From Pseudomonadota bacterium (lineage in GTDB: Bacteria > Pseudomonadota > Gammaproteobacteria > Pseudomonadales > Oceanobacteraceae): DNA of 64,000 nt. Each line of letters begins with the position of its first letter. Position 1 is the stretch's first letter. The DNA is taken from positions 51,097 to 115,096 of the forward strand of contig JAIXHJ010000014.1 of assembly GCA_030145845.1 (NCBI GenBank). Direction: 5' to 3'. This document shows, in pieces, positions 7,745 through 18,078 of this stretch. Under the pieces are notes generated by a model. It saw nothing but the letters and a program-made list of their open reading frames with translations. It made no database searches and was not told the DNA's origin. The position numbers were made by a program, and so were the translations under genes.

Positions 7745-9085
7745 ATGAGTCAGATGACGCCGCGTGAAATCGTTCATGAACTGGACCGTCATATTATCGG
7801 CCAGCACAATGCCAAGCGTGCCGTTGCCATCGCCCTGCGTAACCGCTGGCGCCGTATGCAGCTGCCCGCGGAGCTGCGCGATGAAGTAACGCCGAAAAAC
7901 ATTCTGATGATTGGCCCGACCGGGGTGGGTAAAACTGAAATTGCCCGCCGTCTGGCAAAGCTGGCCAATGCGCCTTTTATCAAAGTTGAAGCGACCAAAT
8001 TTACCGAAGTCGGTTATGTCGGTAAGGATGTCGAATCCATTATCCGTGATCTGGTTGAAACCGGAATCAAAATGCTGCGCGAGCAGGAAATGACCCGGGT
8101 TGCCGGCCGTGCCGAACTGGCCGCTGAAGAACGTATTCTCGATGCGCTGCTGCCGCCGGCACGCCCGGCTTCCAGCTGGGACACCACCACGGATGCAAAA
8201 CCGGAAGACAGTTCAACCCGGCAGGTGTTCCGCAAAAAACTGCGTGAAGGCCAGCTGGACGATAAAGAAATTGAAGTGGATGTGGCGCAGGTCAACATGG
8301 GCGTGGAAATTATGGCACCGCCCGGCATGGAAGAGATGACCAGCCAGCTGCAGAATATGTTTTCCAGTCTGGGTGGTGATAAGAAAACCCGCCGTAAACT
8401 GAAAATCAAAGATGCCCTGAAACAGCTGCGGGATGAAGAAGCCGCCAGCATGGTCAATATGGAAGAGCTGAAAGGCCGGGCGCTGGAGCTGGTGGAGCAG
8501 AATGGCATCGTCTTTATTGATGAAATCGATAAGGTTGCCAAACGCCATGAAGGTGGCAGTGGTGGCGATGTCTCACGCGAAGGCGTACAGCGCGATCTGC
8601 TGCCGTTAATCGAAGGCTGCACGGTCAGCACCAAGCACGGCATGGTCAAAACCGATCATATTCTGTTTGTTGCATCCGGAGCTTTCCATCTGTCCAAACC
8701 CTCGGATCTGATTCCGGAACTGCAGGGCCGTCTGCCGATCCGGGTGGAACTGGAAGCTCTGACGCCGGAAGATTTCCAGCGCATCCTGACCGAACCGAAT
8801 GCGTCGCTGACCGTGCAGTATAAAGCGCTGATGGAAACCGAAGGGCTGGCGATTGAGTTCACCGGAGACGCCATCCAGCGTCTGGCTGAGATTGCCTTTG
8901 AAGTGAATGAAAGCACGGAAAATATCGGTGCCCGCCGTCTGCATACGATTATGGAGCGCCTGCTGGAACAGGTGTCATTTGATGCGACCGATATGAGTGA
9001 AAAAGTCCTGATCGATGCTGCTTATGTTGAGCAGCAGCTGGGAGGACTGGCGAAGGATCAGGATCTGAGTCAGTTTATTCTGTAA
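7745..9085 (+). CDS. hslU: HslU, ATPase/unfoldase subunit of HslVU
   Basis: 446 residues, the normal length. A AAA+ ATPase that unfolds substrates and feeds them to HslV. Walker A GPTGVGKT is at 57-64 and Walker B VFIDEIDK around 255-262. The I-domain insertion lies between (about 110-240), with sensor residues near [22 protein letters not shown] and NIGARRLHT. The C-terminus DLSQFIL is the conserved tail that docks into HslV. The second gene of the heat-shock operon, it is followed directly by a strong bidirectional terminator. Confidence 0.98.
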   Translation: MSQMTPREIVHELDRHIIGQHNAKRAVAIALRNRWRRMQLPAELRDEVTPKNILMIGPTGVGKTEIARRLAKLANAPFIKVEATKFTEVGYVGKDVESIIRDLVETGIKMLREQEMTRVAGRAELAAEERILDALLPPARPASSWDTTTDAKPEDSSTRQVFRKKLREGQLDDKEIEVDVAQVNMGVEIMAPPGMEEMTSQLQNMFSSLGGDKKTRRKLKIKDALKQLRDEEAASMVNMEELKGRALELVEQNGIVFIDEIDKVAKRHEGGSGGDVSREGVQRDLLPLIEGCTVSTKHGMVKTDHILFVASGAFHLSKPSDLIPELQGRLPIRVELEALTPEDFQRILTEPNASLTVQYKALMETEGLAIEFTGDAIQRLAEIAFEVNESTENIGARRLHTIMERLLEQVSFDATDMSEKVLIDAAYVEQQLGGLAKDQDLSQFIL

Positions 9086-9086
9086 T

Positions 9087-9117
9087 AAAAAAGGGAGGCA
9101 TCAGCCTCCCTTTTTTA
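9087..9117. terminator. Bidirectional rho-independent terminator between hslU and the chemoreceptor gene
   Basis: AAAAAAGGGAGGC and GCCTCCCTTTTTT pair around an ATCA loop, with T-runs on both strands. It serves the two convergent genes. Confidence 0.92.
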
Positions 9118-9141
9118 TTTTTTCACGGCGCTCAGTGCCGC

Positions 9142-10776
9142 TTACACTTTAAAGCGTTCAATCAGTTTCACCATATTGGCGGTACTTTCCGCCAGCTGCT
9201 GGCTGTAGTCTTCGGTACGGCGCATATTCCCGGCAATATCCCCGGAAGATTCGGCAATACGGACCACGTTGCCACTGATTTCATTGGCTGCGGCACTCTG
9301 TTCCTCAACCGCACTGGCAATACCGAGGTTCATTTCGGTAATGGTATTCACCGCGGTGCTGATGGAGGAAATAGCCTGCAGTGCCTGTTCTGATGTAGCG
9401 GCGGTATTTTCCGAATTATGTACGTTGGCTTCCATGGATGACACTGCGCTGACCGCCTGATCCTGCAGGCGGGAAATCATTTTATTGATTTCCTCGGTGG
9501 ATTCCTGGGTGCGTGATGCCAGCGTTCGTACTTCATCGGCGACCACGGCAAAACCACGTCCCTGTTCACCGGCGCGGGCGGCTTCAATGGCGGCGTTCAG
9601 TGCCAGCAGGTTGGTCTGTTCGGCAATGCCGCGGATCACATCGAGAACGGAACCGATGGCATCGGTTTCTGCCCGCAGTCCCTGAATCACCTGACAGGAA
9701 TGCTGAATATCCTGTGCCAGCTCACCGATACTGCGCTGGGTATCTTCCATGGTGGCTTTACCACGGGTGGCGTTGTCGGCCACTTCACGGGCCGCATCGG
9801 CAGCGCGTTCGGCGTTACCGGAGACTTCGTGAATGGTCTGGCTCATTTCATTGGAGCCGGTGGCTGCCAGGTCGGTCTGCTGCAGCTGGTCGTCAGTCAG
9901 ACGGCGGGTTTCGCTGCTGACGGCAGCGATATCCTGTGTCAGCCGTGACAGCAGTTCGGACGCGGTTTTGCTTTCACTGACCACCTGCTGAATCTGGGTC
10001 ACAAAGGCATTGAACGAGCGGGCAATGGCTGTGATCTCATCTTCACCTCGGATCGGCAGACGCTGAGTCAGGTCGCCTTCACCGCGGGCGATATCGCTCA
10101 TGGCGTTGGTGACATTCATCATCGGGCCGCGGATGCTGGCAGATATCAGCATAATGATGGCGATCAGCAGCACAATGAAGACGGTACTGGTGATGCCCTG
10201 ATTAATGGCATCGCTCATAAAGGCGGTCTGAATATCGTCGGTATAGACGCCGGTGCCGATAATCCAGCCCCATTCGCGGAATTCTTTCACGTAGCTGATT
10301 TTCGGCAGGGGCTTGTCACTGCCGGCTTTCGGCCACATGTATTTCACAAAGCCGCCATCGCGGCTGGCTTTGGCCGTTTTAACGATTTCGCGGAACAGAT
10401 ACAGGCCTTCCGGGTCTTTGACATCCTTCATGACCTGACCGGCCAGTTCCGGCTTGCCGCCGTGAACGATAACCACGGTATTTTCATCGTTTACCCAGAA
10501 ATATTCGTTGCCGTTATATCTGAGTGTTTCAATTGCCTGCTTTGCGCGTTGCTGGGCTTCCTGCTCAGGCAGTCCTTTCTGATATAAGTCATAATAATGG
10601 CTGACCAGACTGTAGACGTTTTCAGCCTGTTGGCGCACGGCCAGGGAACGGGACTGGGTCATGGAACTGTGCAGGTGCTGCAGGGCCTGAATCTCAATCA
10701 ACAGGACACAGATAACAGCGGCGGCAAGCATAAGCCAGAGCCGGGCCTTAATGGTTATTTTTCTTAAAGAATTCAT
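9142..10776 (-). CDS. Methyl-accepting chemotaxis protein with single Cache domain
   Basis: 544 residues: TM1 (about 11-30), a periplasmic sCache-type sensor domain (about 40-185, with [24 protein letters not shown] and the [13 protein letters not shown] end), TM2 (about 195-215), HAMP (about 216-270) and the signalling hairpin. The hairpin tip [20 protein letters not shown] is intact. No C-terminal CheR/CheB docking pentapeptide is seen. The ligand is unknown; small organic acids are common for this sensor fold. It lies opposite to its neighbours, between hslU and the DUF971 gene that normally follows hslVU. Confidence 0.95.
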   Translation of the reverse strand: MNSLRKITIKARLWLMLAAAVICVLLIEIQALQHLHSSMTQSRSLAVRQQAENVYSLVSHYYDLYQKGLPEQEAQQRAKQAIETLRYNGNEYFWVNDENTVVIVHGGKPELAGQVMKDVKDPEGLYLFREIVKTAKASRDGGFVKYMWPKAGSDKPLPKISYVKEFREWGWIIGTGVYTDDIQTAFMSDAINQGITSTVFIVLLIAIIMLISASIRGPMMNVTNAMSDIARGEGDLTQRLPIRGEDEITAIARSFNAFVTQIQQVVSESKTASELLSRLTQDIAAVSSETRRLTDDQLQQTDLAATGSNEMSQTIHEVSGNAERAADAAREVADNATRGKATMEDTQRSIGELAQDIQHSCQVIQGLRAETDAIGSVLDVIRGIAEQTNLLALNAAIEAARAGEQGRGFAVVADEVRTLASRTQESTEEINKMISRLQDQAVSAVSSMEANVHNSENTAATSEQALQAISSISTAVNTITEMNLGIASAVEEQSAAANEISGNVVRIAESSGDIAGNMRRTEDYSQQLAESTANMVKLIERFKV

Positions 10777-10940
10777 AGGCAGCCCAATAAATGCGATAGT
10801 AAACTACTGAGTATTCAGGTAATACGCGGCTCCTGAACATGAGCCGGACCTTTGGCAGGAAGGGCTCTCTGAACTCAGTTTAGATGGTGGCGGGAAATTT
10901 TCCTGCCGTTGCAACTCATACTCAGGTATAACGTGTCACA

Positions 10941-11312
10941 GTGATTCCGGATTCCATAAAAGTTAAGAAAAACAGCCGCGTGCTGGAACTCTGTTATGGC
11001 AGCCAGTGTTATGGTCTGCCTTATGAGTATCTGCGCGTGTATTCCCCTTCTGCTGAAGTCCGCGGCCATGGTGTCGGTAATGAGGTACTTCAGTACGGCA
11101 AGAAAGACGTGAACCTGCTGCGCATAGAGCCGGCGGGCAATTACGCGCTGAAACTGGTGTTTGACGATGGTCATGACTCCGGACTGTACGACTGGAACTA
11201 CCTTCATCATCTGGCGCTGAATCAGCAGGCGTTATGGCAGGATTATCTGCAGCGCCTGCAGGCGGCCGGCAAAAGCCGTGAATCATCTGCCATCAGTTTC
11301 CGAGCTTTGTAA
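10941..11312 (+). CDS. DUF971 (gamma-butyrobetaine hydroxylase N-terminal-like) protein
   Basis: 123 residues from a GTG start. The DUF971 core is clear: LCYGSQCYGLPYEYLRVYSPSAEVRGHG, the YGKKDVNLLRIEPAGNYALKLVFDDGHDSGLYDW stretch and a Trp/Tyr-rich end. In larger enzymes this fold is the Zn-binding N-domain of gamma-butyrobetaine hydroxylase; stand-alone copies lie next to hslVU in pseudomonads. Function unknown. There is no Shine-Dalgarno. A TATAAC element ends only 8 bases before the GTG, so the transcript could be leaderless. Confidence 0.88.
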   Translation: MIPDSIKVKKNSRVLELCYGSQCYGLPYEYLRVYSPSAEVRGHGVGNEVLQYGKKDVNLLRIEPAGNYALKLVFDDGHDSGLYDWNYLHHLALNQQALWQDYLQRLQAAGKSRESSAISFRAL

Positions 11313-11372
11313 CGGGCCTGTTACGGCAGAGTCCGTTATAGTGATAACAAATTTAAACACAGGAGCCGCACC

Positions 11373-13931
11373 TTGACGGATTCCAACGACCCGAAAGAGC
11401 CACAGGTCACCCCGACCGTTATTCACGATCCGAATGCGGCTGCTGAGGCTGAGAAATACGATAATCCGGTACCCAGCCGTGAGGCACTGCTGAGTCTGCT
11501 TGAGCAGATCGGTCACCCGGCGACGCATGCGGAAGTCTGTGCCCATCTGGGCGAAACCGATGAAGACCGGGTCGAGGCACTGCGCCGGCGACTGATTGCC
11601 ATGGCCCGCGACGGTCAGCTGATCAGTAACCGCCGCAATCAGTTTGCGCCGCTGCGCAAAGTGGATCTGGTTACCGGTATCGTGATGGGACACCGCGACG
11701 GCTTCGGCTTTGTGCTGCGTGAAGGGGCGGATGACGTGCATCTGTCCAACCGGCAGATGAGCAAAGTCTTCCACGGCGACCGGGTGGCGGTGCAGATTCT
11801 CGGCCTCGACCGCCGTGGCCGTCCGGAAGGCAAAATTGTCGATGTGCTGGAGCGCAACACCCGGCAGGTGGTCGGACGTTATTTCGATCAGTCCGGTGTG
11901 GGTGTGGTGCAGCCGGATAACAAGCGTATTTCAAAAGAAATCCTGATTACTCCGGAAGGGCGTAAGAACGCGCAGCATGGCCAGTTTGTGGTGGTGCATA
12001 TTACCCGTCAGCCGGAAGCCGGTGCGCTGCCGGTGGGTGAGGTAATTGAAGTTCTGGGTGACCATCTGGCGCCGGGTATGGAAATTGATGTGGCTATCCG
12101 CAGTCACAACATTCCGTTTGAATGGCCGGAAGAAGTGGCCGGTGAAACGGCGGCACTGCCGGATCAGGTGAAAGAAAAAGACAAACAGCACCGTATCGAC
12201 CTGCGCCATCTGCCGTTTGTGACCATCGACGGTGAAGATGCCAAAGACTTTGACGATGCGGTGTACTGCGAGAAAAACCGCAACACCGGCGGCTGGCGCC
12301 TGTACGTGGCCATTGCCGATGTTTCCCATTATGTCCAGGTGCATTCGGCACTGGATCATCAGGCACATCTGCGTGGCAACTCGGTATATTTTCCGGAGTT
12401 CGTGGTGCCGATGCTGCCGGAAAAACTGTCCAACGGCCTGTGCTCCCTGAATCCGGAAGTAGACCGCCTGGTGATGGTCTGTGAAATGACCATTTCCCGC
12501 GCCGGTAATATTTCCGGTTATAAATTCATGGAAGGCCTGATTCATTCCCATGCCCGTCTGACTTACAACAAAGTCTGGAAAATGCTGGAGCAGCCACGCA
12601 CCGAAGACGGTGATATGTGGCGTGAGCATTACCAGGATGTGGTGCCACATCTGGAAGATCTGTACGGTCTGTTCCGTCTGCTGCGCAGCAAGCGTGAAGA
12701 CCGTGGGGCGATGGATTTTGACTCGGTTGAAACCCGTATCGTGTTCGATGCCGAACGTAAGATTCAGGAAATCGTGCCGGTACAGCGTAACAACGCCCAT
12801 ATGCTGATTGAAGAATGCATGCTGGCGGCCAACGTCTGTGCTGCGGACTTCCTGCAGCGTTATAAAGTGCCGTGTCTGTACCGGGTGCATAATGGTCCGA
12901 GCGCAGAAAAACTGGAAAATCTGCATTCTTTCCTGGCGGAGATTGGTCTTTCCCTCAGTAAAGGAAAAGACGGCCCGTCACCGAAGGATTATCAGGCACT
13001 GCTGGAACGCATCGAAGACCGGCCGGATTCTCACCTGATTCAGACCGTACTGCTGCGCTCACTCAGTCAGGCGGTTTATCAGCCGGAAAATGAAGGCCAC
13101 TTCGGGCTGGCATATAAGGCCTACACGCATTTCACCTCCCCGATCCGCCGCTATCCGGACCTGCTGGTGCACCGCGGTATCCGCAGTGTGATCCGCAGCG
13201 ACCGTGAGTGTAAGCACGTACAGCGGGCTGACGGTGCACAGGCGCTGAAAAAGACCAGCATTTATCCCTACGATGAAGGCGCTATGGTGCATCTCGGGGA
13301 GCACTGTTCGATGACCGAACGGCGGGCGGACGATGCCACCCGCGACGTGGTCGATTTCCTCAAATGTGAATACATCAGTGACCGGGTAGGGGAAGAGTTT
13401 GAAGGCGTGATCAGTGCCGTGACCGGCTTTGGTCTGTTCGTGGAACTGAGCGACGTGTACGTGGAAGGTCTGATTCACGTCAGCACCCTGGCCAATGATT
13501 ACTACCATTTTGATGCCGTCAAACACCGTCTGGTGGGTGAACGCACGCGGCGCAGTTTCCGTCTCGGCGATAAAGTCTGGGTACGGGTAACCGGCGTCGA
13601 TCTGGATGAACGTAAAGTCGATTTCGAACTGGCCACGGCGCCGCATAACCGCCGTGACGGCAGTGCTGATCTGCCGACACCGGCACGTTCACCGCGTAAA
13701 CGCGTACGTCAGGATTCCGGTAGCTCTGAAGAAGTGACGTTACAGCCGGGGCGGAAAAAACCGGCAGACGGTGATGGTGAAAGTGCCAAAGGCAAAAAGA
13801 AAAAACCGAGTAAACGGCAGAAGCTGAACAGCCGTAAGCCGGGTGCCAAAGACGCAAAAAAAGATAAGAAAAAAGACGGCAAAAAGAAAAGCGCAAAAAA
13901 GAAAACGACGGCGAAAAAGCCAAAGAAGTAA
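11373..13931 (+). CDS. rnr: Ribonuclease R
   Basis: 852 residues. A 3'-to-5' exoribonuclease that degrades structured RNA and acts in rRNA quality control. Order: winged-helix region (about 45-100), two cold-shock OB domains (about 100-250), the RNB catalytic domain (about 283-615, with the metal-binding DGEDAKDFDDA near 287), an S1 domain (about 660-745) and a long Lys-rich tail (about 780-852) that helps unwinding. The start is TTG with AGGAG 7 bases upstream; no better ATG is near. It is followed after 11 bases by rlmB, the usual pairing. Confidence 0.97.
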   Translation: MTDSNDPKEPQVTPTVIHDPNAAAEAEKYDNPVPSREALLSLLEQIGHPATHAEVCAHLGETDEDRVEALRRRLIAMARDGQLISNRRNQFAPLRKVDLVTGIVMGHRDGFGFVLREGADDVHLSNRQMSKVFHGDRVAVQILGLDRRGRPEGKIVDVLERNTRQVVGRYFDQSGVGVVQPDNKRISKEILITPEGRKNAQHGQFVVVHITRQPEAGALPVGEVIEVLGDHLAPGMEIDVAIRSHNIPFEWPEEVAGETAALPDQVKEKDKQHRIDLRHLPFVTIDGEDAKDFDDAVYCEKNRNTGGWRLYVAIADVSHYVQVHSALDHQAHLRGNSVYFPEFVVPMLPEKLSNGLCSLNPEVDRLVMVCEMTISRAGNISGYKFMEGLIHSHARLTYNKVWKMLEQPRTEDGDMWREHYQDVVPHLEDLYGLFRLLRSKREDRGAMDFDSVETRIVFDAERKIQEIVPVQRNNAHMLIEECMLAANVCAADFLQRYKVPCLYRVHNGPSAEKLENLHSFLAEIGLSLSKGKDGPSPKDYQALLERIEDRPDSHLIQTVLLRSLSQAVYQPENEGHFGLAYKAYTHFTSPIRRYPDLLVHRGIRSVIRSDRECKHVQRADGAQALKKTSIYPYDEGAMVHLGEHCSMTERRADDATRDVVDFLKCEYISDRVGEEFEGVISAVTGFGLFVELSDVYVEGLIHVSTLANDYYHFDAVKHRLVGERTRRSFRLGDKVWVRVTGVDLDERKVDFELATAPHNRRDGSADLPTPARSPRKRVRQDSGSSEEVTLQPGRKKPADGDGESAKGKKKKPSKRQKLNSRKPGAKDAKKDKKKDGKKKSAKKKTTAKKPKK

Positions 13932-13942
13932 CAGGTAAGTAA

Positions 13943-14689
13943 ATGAAATCAGAAGCCGTTTACGGTTTACATGCGGTCACCAGCCTGCTGCAGCGCAGCC
14001 CGGATCAGGTGGTGGAAATCTGGGTACAGAAGGGCCGTCAGGATCAGCGCATGCAGAAAGTGCTGCAGCTGGCGGAAGAGCAGGGGCTGGCAGTGATGGA
14101 GGCCGATAAAGGCCTGATGAACCAGAAAGCTGCAGAAGGCAATCACCAGGGCATTATTGCCTGGCGCAAACCGCTGCAGCATAAAAGCGAAAAACATCTG
14201 CCGGATATTCTCGATGGGATTGCCGGTACCCCTCTGCTGCTGATTCTGGATGGTGTGACCGATCCGCATAACCTCGGCGCCTGTCTGCGTACCGCCGACG
14301 CTGCCGGTGTGGATGTGGTGATTGCGCCGAAAGATAAATCCGCGCCGCTCAATGCCACGGTGGCCAAGGTAGCCTGTGGGGCAGCCGAAGCGGTGCCTTA
14401 TATTCAGGTCACCAATCTGGCGCGCACCATGAAAGAACTGCAGGAGCGTGGCATCTGGATTGTCGGCACGGCCGGCGAAGCTGAACAGACGATTTATGAG
14501 CACGACCTGACCGGGCCGATGGCGCTGGTGATGGGTGCCGAAGGACCGGGCATGCGCCGTCTGACGCGGGAACACTGTGATTATCTGGCCAATATCCCGA
14601 TGGCCGGTGAAGTCAGTTCCGTGAATGTCTCGGTGGCCACCGGCGTGTGTTTGTTTGAAGCCGTACGGCAGCGCCGTAACGCCGGCTGA
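13943..14689 (+). CDS. rlmB: 23S rRNA (guanosine-2251-2'-O)-methyltransferase
   Basis: 248 residues of the SpoU/TrmH family. It methylates the 2'-OH of G2251 in the peptidyl-transferase P loop of 23S rRNA using S-adenosylmethionine. The N-terminal RNA-binding substrate domain starts [12 protein letters not shown]. The knotted SPOUT domain contains [34 protein letters not shown] and [18 protein letters not shown], the three SpoU motifs. It is co-transcribed with rnr (11-base gap). The next gene begins 17 bases later. Confidence 0.96.
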   Translation: MKSEAVYGLHAVTSLLQRSPDQVVEIWVQKGRQDQRMQKVLQLAEEQGLAVMEADKGLMNQKAAEGNHQGIIAWRKPLQHKSEKHLPDILDGIAGTPLLLILDGVTDPHNLGACLRTADAAGVDVVIAPKDKSAPLNATVAKVACGAAEAVPYIQVTNLARTMKELQERGIWIVGTAGEAEQTIYEHDLTGPMALVMGAEGPGMRRLTREHCDYLANIPMAGEVSSVNVSVATGVCLFEAVRQRRNAG

Positions 14690-14706
14690 GTCACGGAGTA
14701 ACGCTT

Positions 14707-15807
14707 GTGGAATGGTGGAACGATTTAATTTCGCAGAATTATGACTGGTTCTGGGATGTCAGTATTGCCCTGGGCATTACGCTGGTGGCCGGGCTGGTGT
14801 GGCGTCTTTTCCGGAAAACACTGGCCAGGCTGGTGGCCGGCACCAACAATAAGTGGGATGACATTGTCATCGAGGCGCTGGGCATGCCGGTGAACTGGAT
14901 GATTGTTGCGGTCGGCGCGACCTGGATTGCTGATATTACTGCCCGTCATTATTCCTCGGAAATCGTGACCAGCATTCCGGTAGTGCGGCAATTGTCGCTG
15001 GTTATTCTGCTGGCCTGGGCGCTGTGGCGTCTGATCAGCCGTATCGAACAGCAGCAGCTGCACAGCGGCAGTGATCCGACCACGGTACAGCTGGTCGGTA
15101 AAGTCGCCAAACTGACGGTGACCGTGCTGATTGTGCTGCCGGTATTCCAGATGCTGGGCATCTCCATTTCCGGCATTCTGGCCTTTGGTGGGGTCGGTGG
15201 CCTGATCGTCGGTATGGCCGCCAAGGACCTGCTGGCGAATTTCTTCGGCTCACTGATTATTTATCTCGACCGGCCGTTCCGGGTCGGTGACTGGGTGCGC
15301 TCACCGGACCGCAGCATCGAAGGCACCGTGGAACATATCGGTTTCCGCGTGACCCGTATCCGCACCTTTGACAAGCGGCCGCTGTATGTACCGAACTCGG
15401 TTTTTACCACCATTACGGTGGAGAACCCGTCGCGGATGCTGAACCGTCGTATCTATGAAACCATCGGCGTGCGTTATCAGGATTCCGGCCGGCTGGCGGC
15501 AATTCTGGATGATGTGCGGGCGATGCTGCGCGAGCATCCGGAAATTGACAGCGAGCAGACCATGATTGTGAACTTCAATGCGTTCGGTGCGTCCAGTCTG
15601 GATTTCTTTATTTACACCTTCACCAGAACCACCGAGTGGGTGCGTTACCACGAAATCAAACAGGATGTGCTGTTACAGGTGCTAGCGATTATTCATCGTC
15701 ATGGCGGTGACTGTGCCTTCCCGACGCGTACGCTGCATCTGGATTCCCTGCCGCCACAGCTGCAGGGCATTCCTGCGGCCAAAGATCAGGCGCCGGCTTC
15801 TTCCTGA
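14707..15807 (+). CDS. MscS-family mechanosensitive ion channel
   Basis: 366 residues from a GTG start with GGAG upstream. Four to five hydrophobic helices in the first 190 residues are followed by the pore helix and the signature GGVGGLIVGMAAKDLLANFFG...DRPFRVGDWV, then the cytosolic beta domain (TRIRTFDKRPLYVPNSVFT) and the alpha/beta vestibule. It is expected to open under membrane tension and release solutes during osmotic down-shock. It is larger than E. coli MscS because of extra N-terminal helices, as in YnaI-type channels. It overlaps the convergent TetR gene by 22 bases. Confidence 0.93.
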   Translation: MEWWNDLISQNYDWFWDVSIALGITLVAGLVWRLFRKTLARLVAGTNNKWDDIVIEALGMPVNWMIVAVGATWIADITARHYSSEIVTSIPVVRQLSLVILLAWALWRLISRIEQQQLHSGSDPTTVQLVGKVAKLTVTVLIVLPVFQMLGISISGILAFGGVGGLIVGMAAKDLLANFFGSLIIYLDRPFRVGDWVRSPDRSIEGTVEHIGFRVTRIRTFDKRPLYVPNSVFTTITVENPSRMLNRRIYETIGVRYQDSGRLAAILDDVRAMLREHPEIDSEQTMIVNFNAFGASSLDFFIYTFTRTTEWVRYHEIKQDVLLQVLAIIHRHGGDCAFPTRTLHLDSLPPQLQGIPAAKDQAPASS

Positions 15808-16466
15808 AGCTGGCGTACCAGTCCCATAATGATACGGCTGCCGGTCTGCACCAGTACGTGGCGCTGCTGGGCGTAGCCGCTCAGTAACCAGCTGGCTGAA
15901 ATCTGGCGCATGGCGCCGACCAGCCCGGTTCCCAGTAATTCCGCTTCGTCTGCCTGCAGTTGCCAGTGCGGATGAACGCGGCGGGCCATATTGATCAGCA
16001 GCAGCGCGAAGCGGCGGATATAACCCAGATACAGGGCATCGGTTTCTGCGCTGACCCCTTCCAGTTCAAGAATACAGACCCTGGCCACGTGCGGGTCTTC
16101 CAGTTCGGCAAAGAAAATATCCAGCGTGCGGCTGACCAGTAGCTGCATATCATCACCGGCACTGAGGCTGTGGAATTCAGACGTCAGCTGGCGGTAAATA
16201 CGGTCCATGCAGTCGCAGTAAACGGCCTGCAGCAGGCCTTCGGTATTGCCGAATTCCTGATAGAAGTAACGGTCAGTCAGCTGCGCCTGACGGCACAGGC
16301 TGCGCACGGTGGCGTGGCGGAAACCTTCATTGCCGAAGATCTCCAGTCCTGCTTGCAGAAACTGCTGGCGGCGCTGGGCCTGCCGCTGCTGGCGGCTCTG
16401 GCCGGCGTAAACCCGGTCACCGCTGTCTGCTGGCGGGCACTGATTTTTTGTCTGAAATTGACTCAT
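15786..16466 (-). CDS. TetR-family regulator of the monooxygenase-hydrolase operon
   Basis: About 226 residues. The N-terminal helix-turn-helix spans roughly residues 30-75 (RRQQFLQAGLEIFGNEGFRHATVRSLCRQAQLTDRYFYQEFGN). The rest is an all-helical ligand-binding/dimerisation domain. The frame is open to a GTG at 16484, but that codon lies inside an operator; ATG 16466 is more plausible. It is divergent from the BVMO gene. Two palindromes of the same sequence lie between the genes, so it probably represses both itself and the operon until a ketone-like or fatty inducer binds. Confidence 0.9.
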   Translation of the reverse strand: MSQFQTKNQCPPADSGDRVYAGQSRQQRQAQRRQQFLQAGLEIFGNEGFRHATVRSLCRQAQLTDRYFYQEFGNTEGLLQAVYCDCMDRIYRQLTSEFHSLSAGDDMQLLVSRTLDIFFAELEDPHVARVCILELEGVSAETDALYLGYIRRFALLLINMARRVHPHWQLQADEAELLGTGLVGAMRQISASWLLSGYAQQRHVLVQTGSRIIMGLVRQLQEEAGA

Positions 16467-16475
16467 GCAGATATT

Positions 16476-16493
16476 TGACGACACATGTCGTCA
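16476..16493. promoter_or_regulatory. TetR operator O1
   Basis: TGACGACACATGTCGTCA: perfect 8-bp arms around a 2-base centre, 10 bases upstream of the preferred TetR start codon. Confidence 0.75.
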
Positions 16494-16502
16494 GAAGTAA
16501 AG

Positions 16503-16520
16503 TGAAGACAACTGTCATCA
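16503..16520. promoter_or_regulatory. TetR operator O2
   Basis: TGAAGACAACTGTCATCA: the same spacing and 16 of 18 positions shared with the O1 pattern when centre bases are ignored (arms differ at one base each). It is centred 27 bases from O1, towards the monooxygenase gene. Confidence 0.7.
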
Positions 16521-16584
16521 GATAGATCAACAAGAATAACAAATGTCCCGGGCCGCCAGCCGGCCTGATAAGGGGGAGCGTTTT

Positions 16585-18042
16585 ATGGCCTTTTATACCG
16601 TCATCATTATCGGCAGTGGCTTTGGCGGCCAGTGTGCGGCAATCAATCTGCATAAGCAGCAGATCGACGATTTTATTATTCTCGAACGCCGTGAATTTAT
16701 GGGTGGAACCTGGGCGCAGAATACGTACCCCGGTGCCGCGGTGGATGTTCAGTCCCCACTGTATTCAATTGAGTCTGAGCCCTACGACTGGTCACAGATG
16801 TTTGCCGGCCAGAACGAGTTGCAGGAGTACACCAATTACGTGATTGATAAACACCGGCTGCGGGAGAAAACCCTGACCGGCTGTAATGTGGAAAAAATTG
16901 CCTGGAATGAAGAACAGCAGTGCTGGGATGTGTCGGTCGCCGGCCGTGAAGCGATGCAGGCAAAATTTATTATCAATGCCTCGGGGCCGCTCAGCACACC
17001 GGTTATCCCGGATTTCAAAGGCCGGGAGCGCTTTCAGGGCACATCGTTTCATACCAATAACTGGGATCAGAATTACGACTACCGGGGTAAACGGGTCGCT
17101 ATTATTGGCAGTGGTGCCAGTGCTGCACAGATTATCCCGGCGATTGCGGCGGATACTCAGCAGCTGCATATTTTTCAGCGTACCCCTCACTGGGTGATGC
17201 CAAGGCCGGACTATATATTCAAACCCTGGCAGCGCCGTCTGCTGCGTAACCGCAGAGTTTACCGACTGCTGCGCGAACTGATTTACTGGGGCCTGGAAAC
17301 GCGGGTGATCGGTTTTAAATATTCAGAACTGATGCTGGAACTGATGGCTGCCAGAAAAGCCCGTGCTCATATCCGCCGGCAGATCAGGGATCCGCAGCTG
17401 CGGGCCAAAGTCACACCGGATTTCACCATTGGCTGTAAACGGGTGATTCTGTCCGATACACTCTATCCGGCCTACTGCCGCGATAACGTGGTGCTGCACG
17501 ATAAGAGCGATGGGATTGCTGAAATTAATGAAAGCGGTATTGTCACCACGCACGGCGAGCAGGTGGATGTCGATCTGATTGTTTATTCCACGGGTTACGA
17601 TGCCACAGACGGGGTTATTTCCTATCCGGTGGTGGGCCGTAACGGCAGAACACTGGCGGACGTCTGGGCCGATTTCCCGCGTGCTTATCTCGGTACGTCG
17701 GCACCGGGTTTCCCTAACCTGTTTATTGTTACCGGCCCGAATACCGGCATTGGTCATACGTCGGCGATTTTTATTATTGAAGCGCAGATGAATTACATCA
17801 TGCGTGCCATTGCTGAAGTGGAGCAGCGGGGTAAGCGTCTGATCGAGGTGAAAGATACAGCAGAAGACAGCTACACCCGGCATATTCATCAGGAAATGGA
17901 AAAAACCGTCTGGCATCAGGGCGGCTGTAACAGCTGGTATAAAAGTAAAAGCGGTAAGGTGATTGCGATGTTTCCCGGCTTCAGTTTTACTTTCCGCCGC
18001 TGGACCAGGAATTTCCGCGAAAAGGATCATATTTTTTCCTGA
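16585..18042 (+). CDS. Flavin-containing Baeyer-Villiger-type monooxygenase
   Basis: 485 residues. A FAD/NADPH enzyme predicted to insert oxygen next to a ketone carbonyl, giving an ester or lactone. FAD-binding GSGFGG lies near the start, then ERREFMGGTWAQNTYPGAAVDVQS. The BVMO fingerprint FxGxxxHxxxW(D/P) reads FQGTSFHTNNWD, followed by the NADPH-binding GSGASAAQ. The frame opens at 16543, but ATG 16585 has AAGGGGGAGCG just upstream. It is the first gene of a two-gene operon with an alpha/beta hydrolase that could cleave the ester product. The substrate is not predictable. AlmA-type alkane hydroxylases are relatives, but the N-terminal motifs fit type I BVMOs better. Confidence 0.87.
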   Translation: MAFYTVIIIGSGFGGQCAAINLHKQQIDDFIILERREFMGGTWAQNTYPGAAVDVQSPLYSIESEPYDWSQMFAGQNELQEYTNYVIDKHRLREKTLTGCNVEKIAWNEEQQCWDVSVAGREAMQAKFIINASGPLSTPVIPDFKGRERFQGTSFHTNNWDQNYDYRGKRVAIIGSGASAAQIIPAIAADTQQLHIFQRTPHWVMPRPDYIFKPWQRRLLRNRRVYRLLRELIYWGLETRVIGFKYSELMLELMAARKARAHIRRQIRDPQLRAKVTPDFTIGCKRVILSDTLYPAYCRDNVVLHDKSDGIAEINESGIVTTHGEQVDVDLIVYSTGYDATDGVISYPVVGRNGRTLADVWADFPRAYLGTSAPGFPNLFIVTGPNTGIGHTSAIFIIEAQMNYIMRAIAEVEQRGKRLIEVKDTAEDSYTRHIHQEMEKTVWHQGGCNSWYKSKSGKVIAMFPGFSFTFRRWTRNFREKDHIFS

Positions 18043-18078
18043 CGCTGACCATAACAACAAGAATAAAAAGGAACGCTT

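Noticed and set aside
16585..18042. AlmA-type long-chain alkane monooxygenase
   Set aside because: The N-terminal motifs (GGTWAQNTYPGAAVDVQS) and FxGxxxHxxxW(D) fit type I Baeyer-Villiger enzymes better; distant relation to AlmA remains possible.
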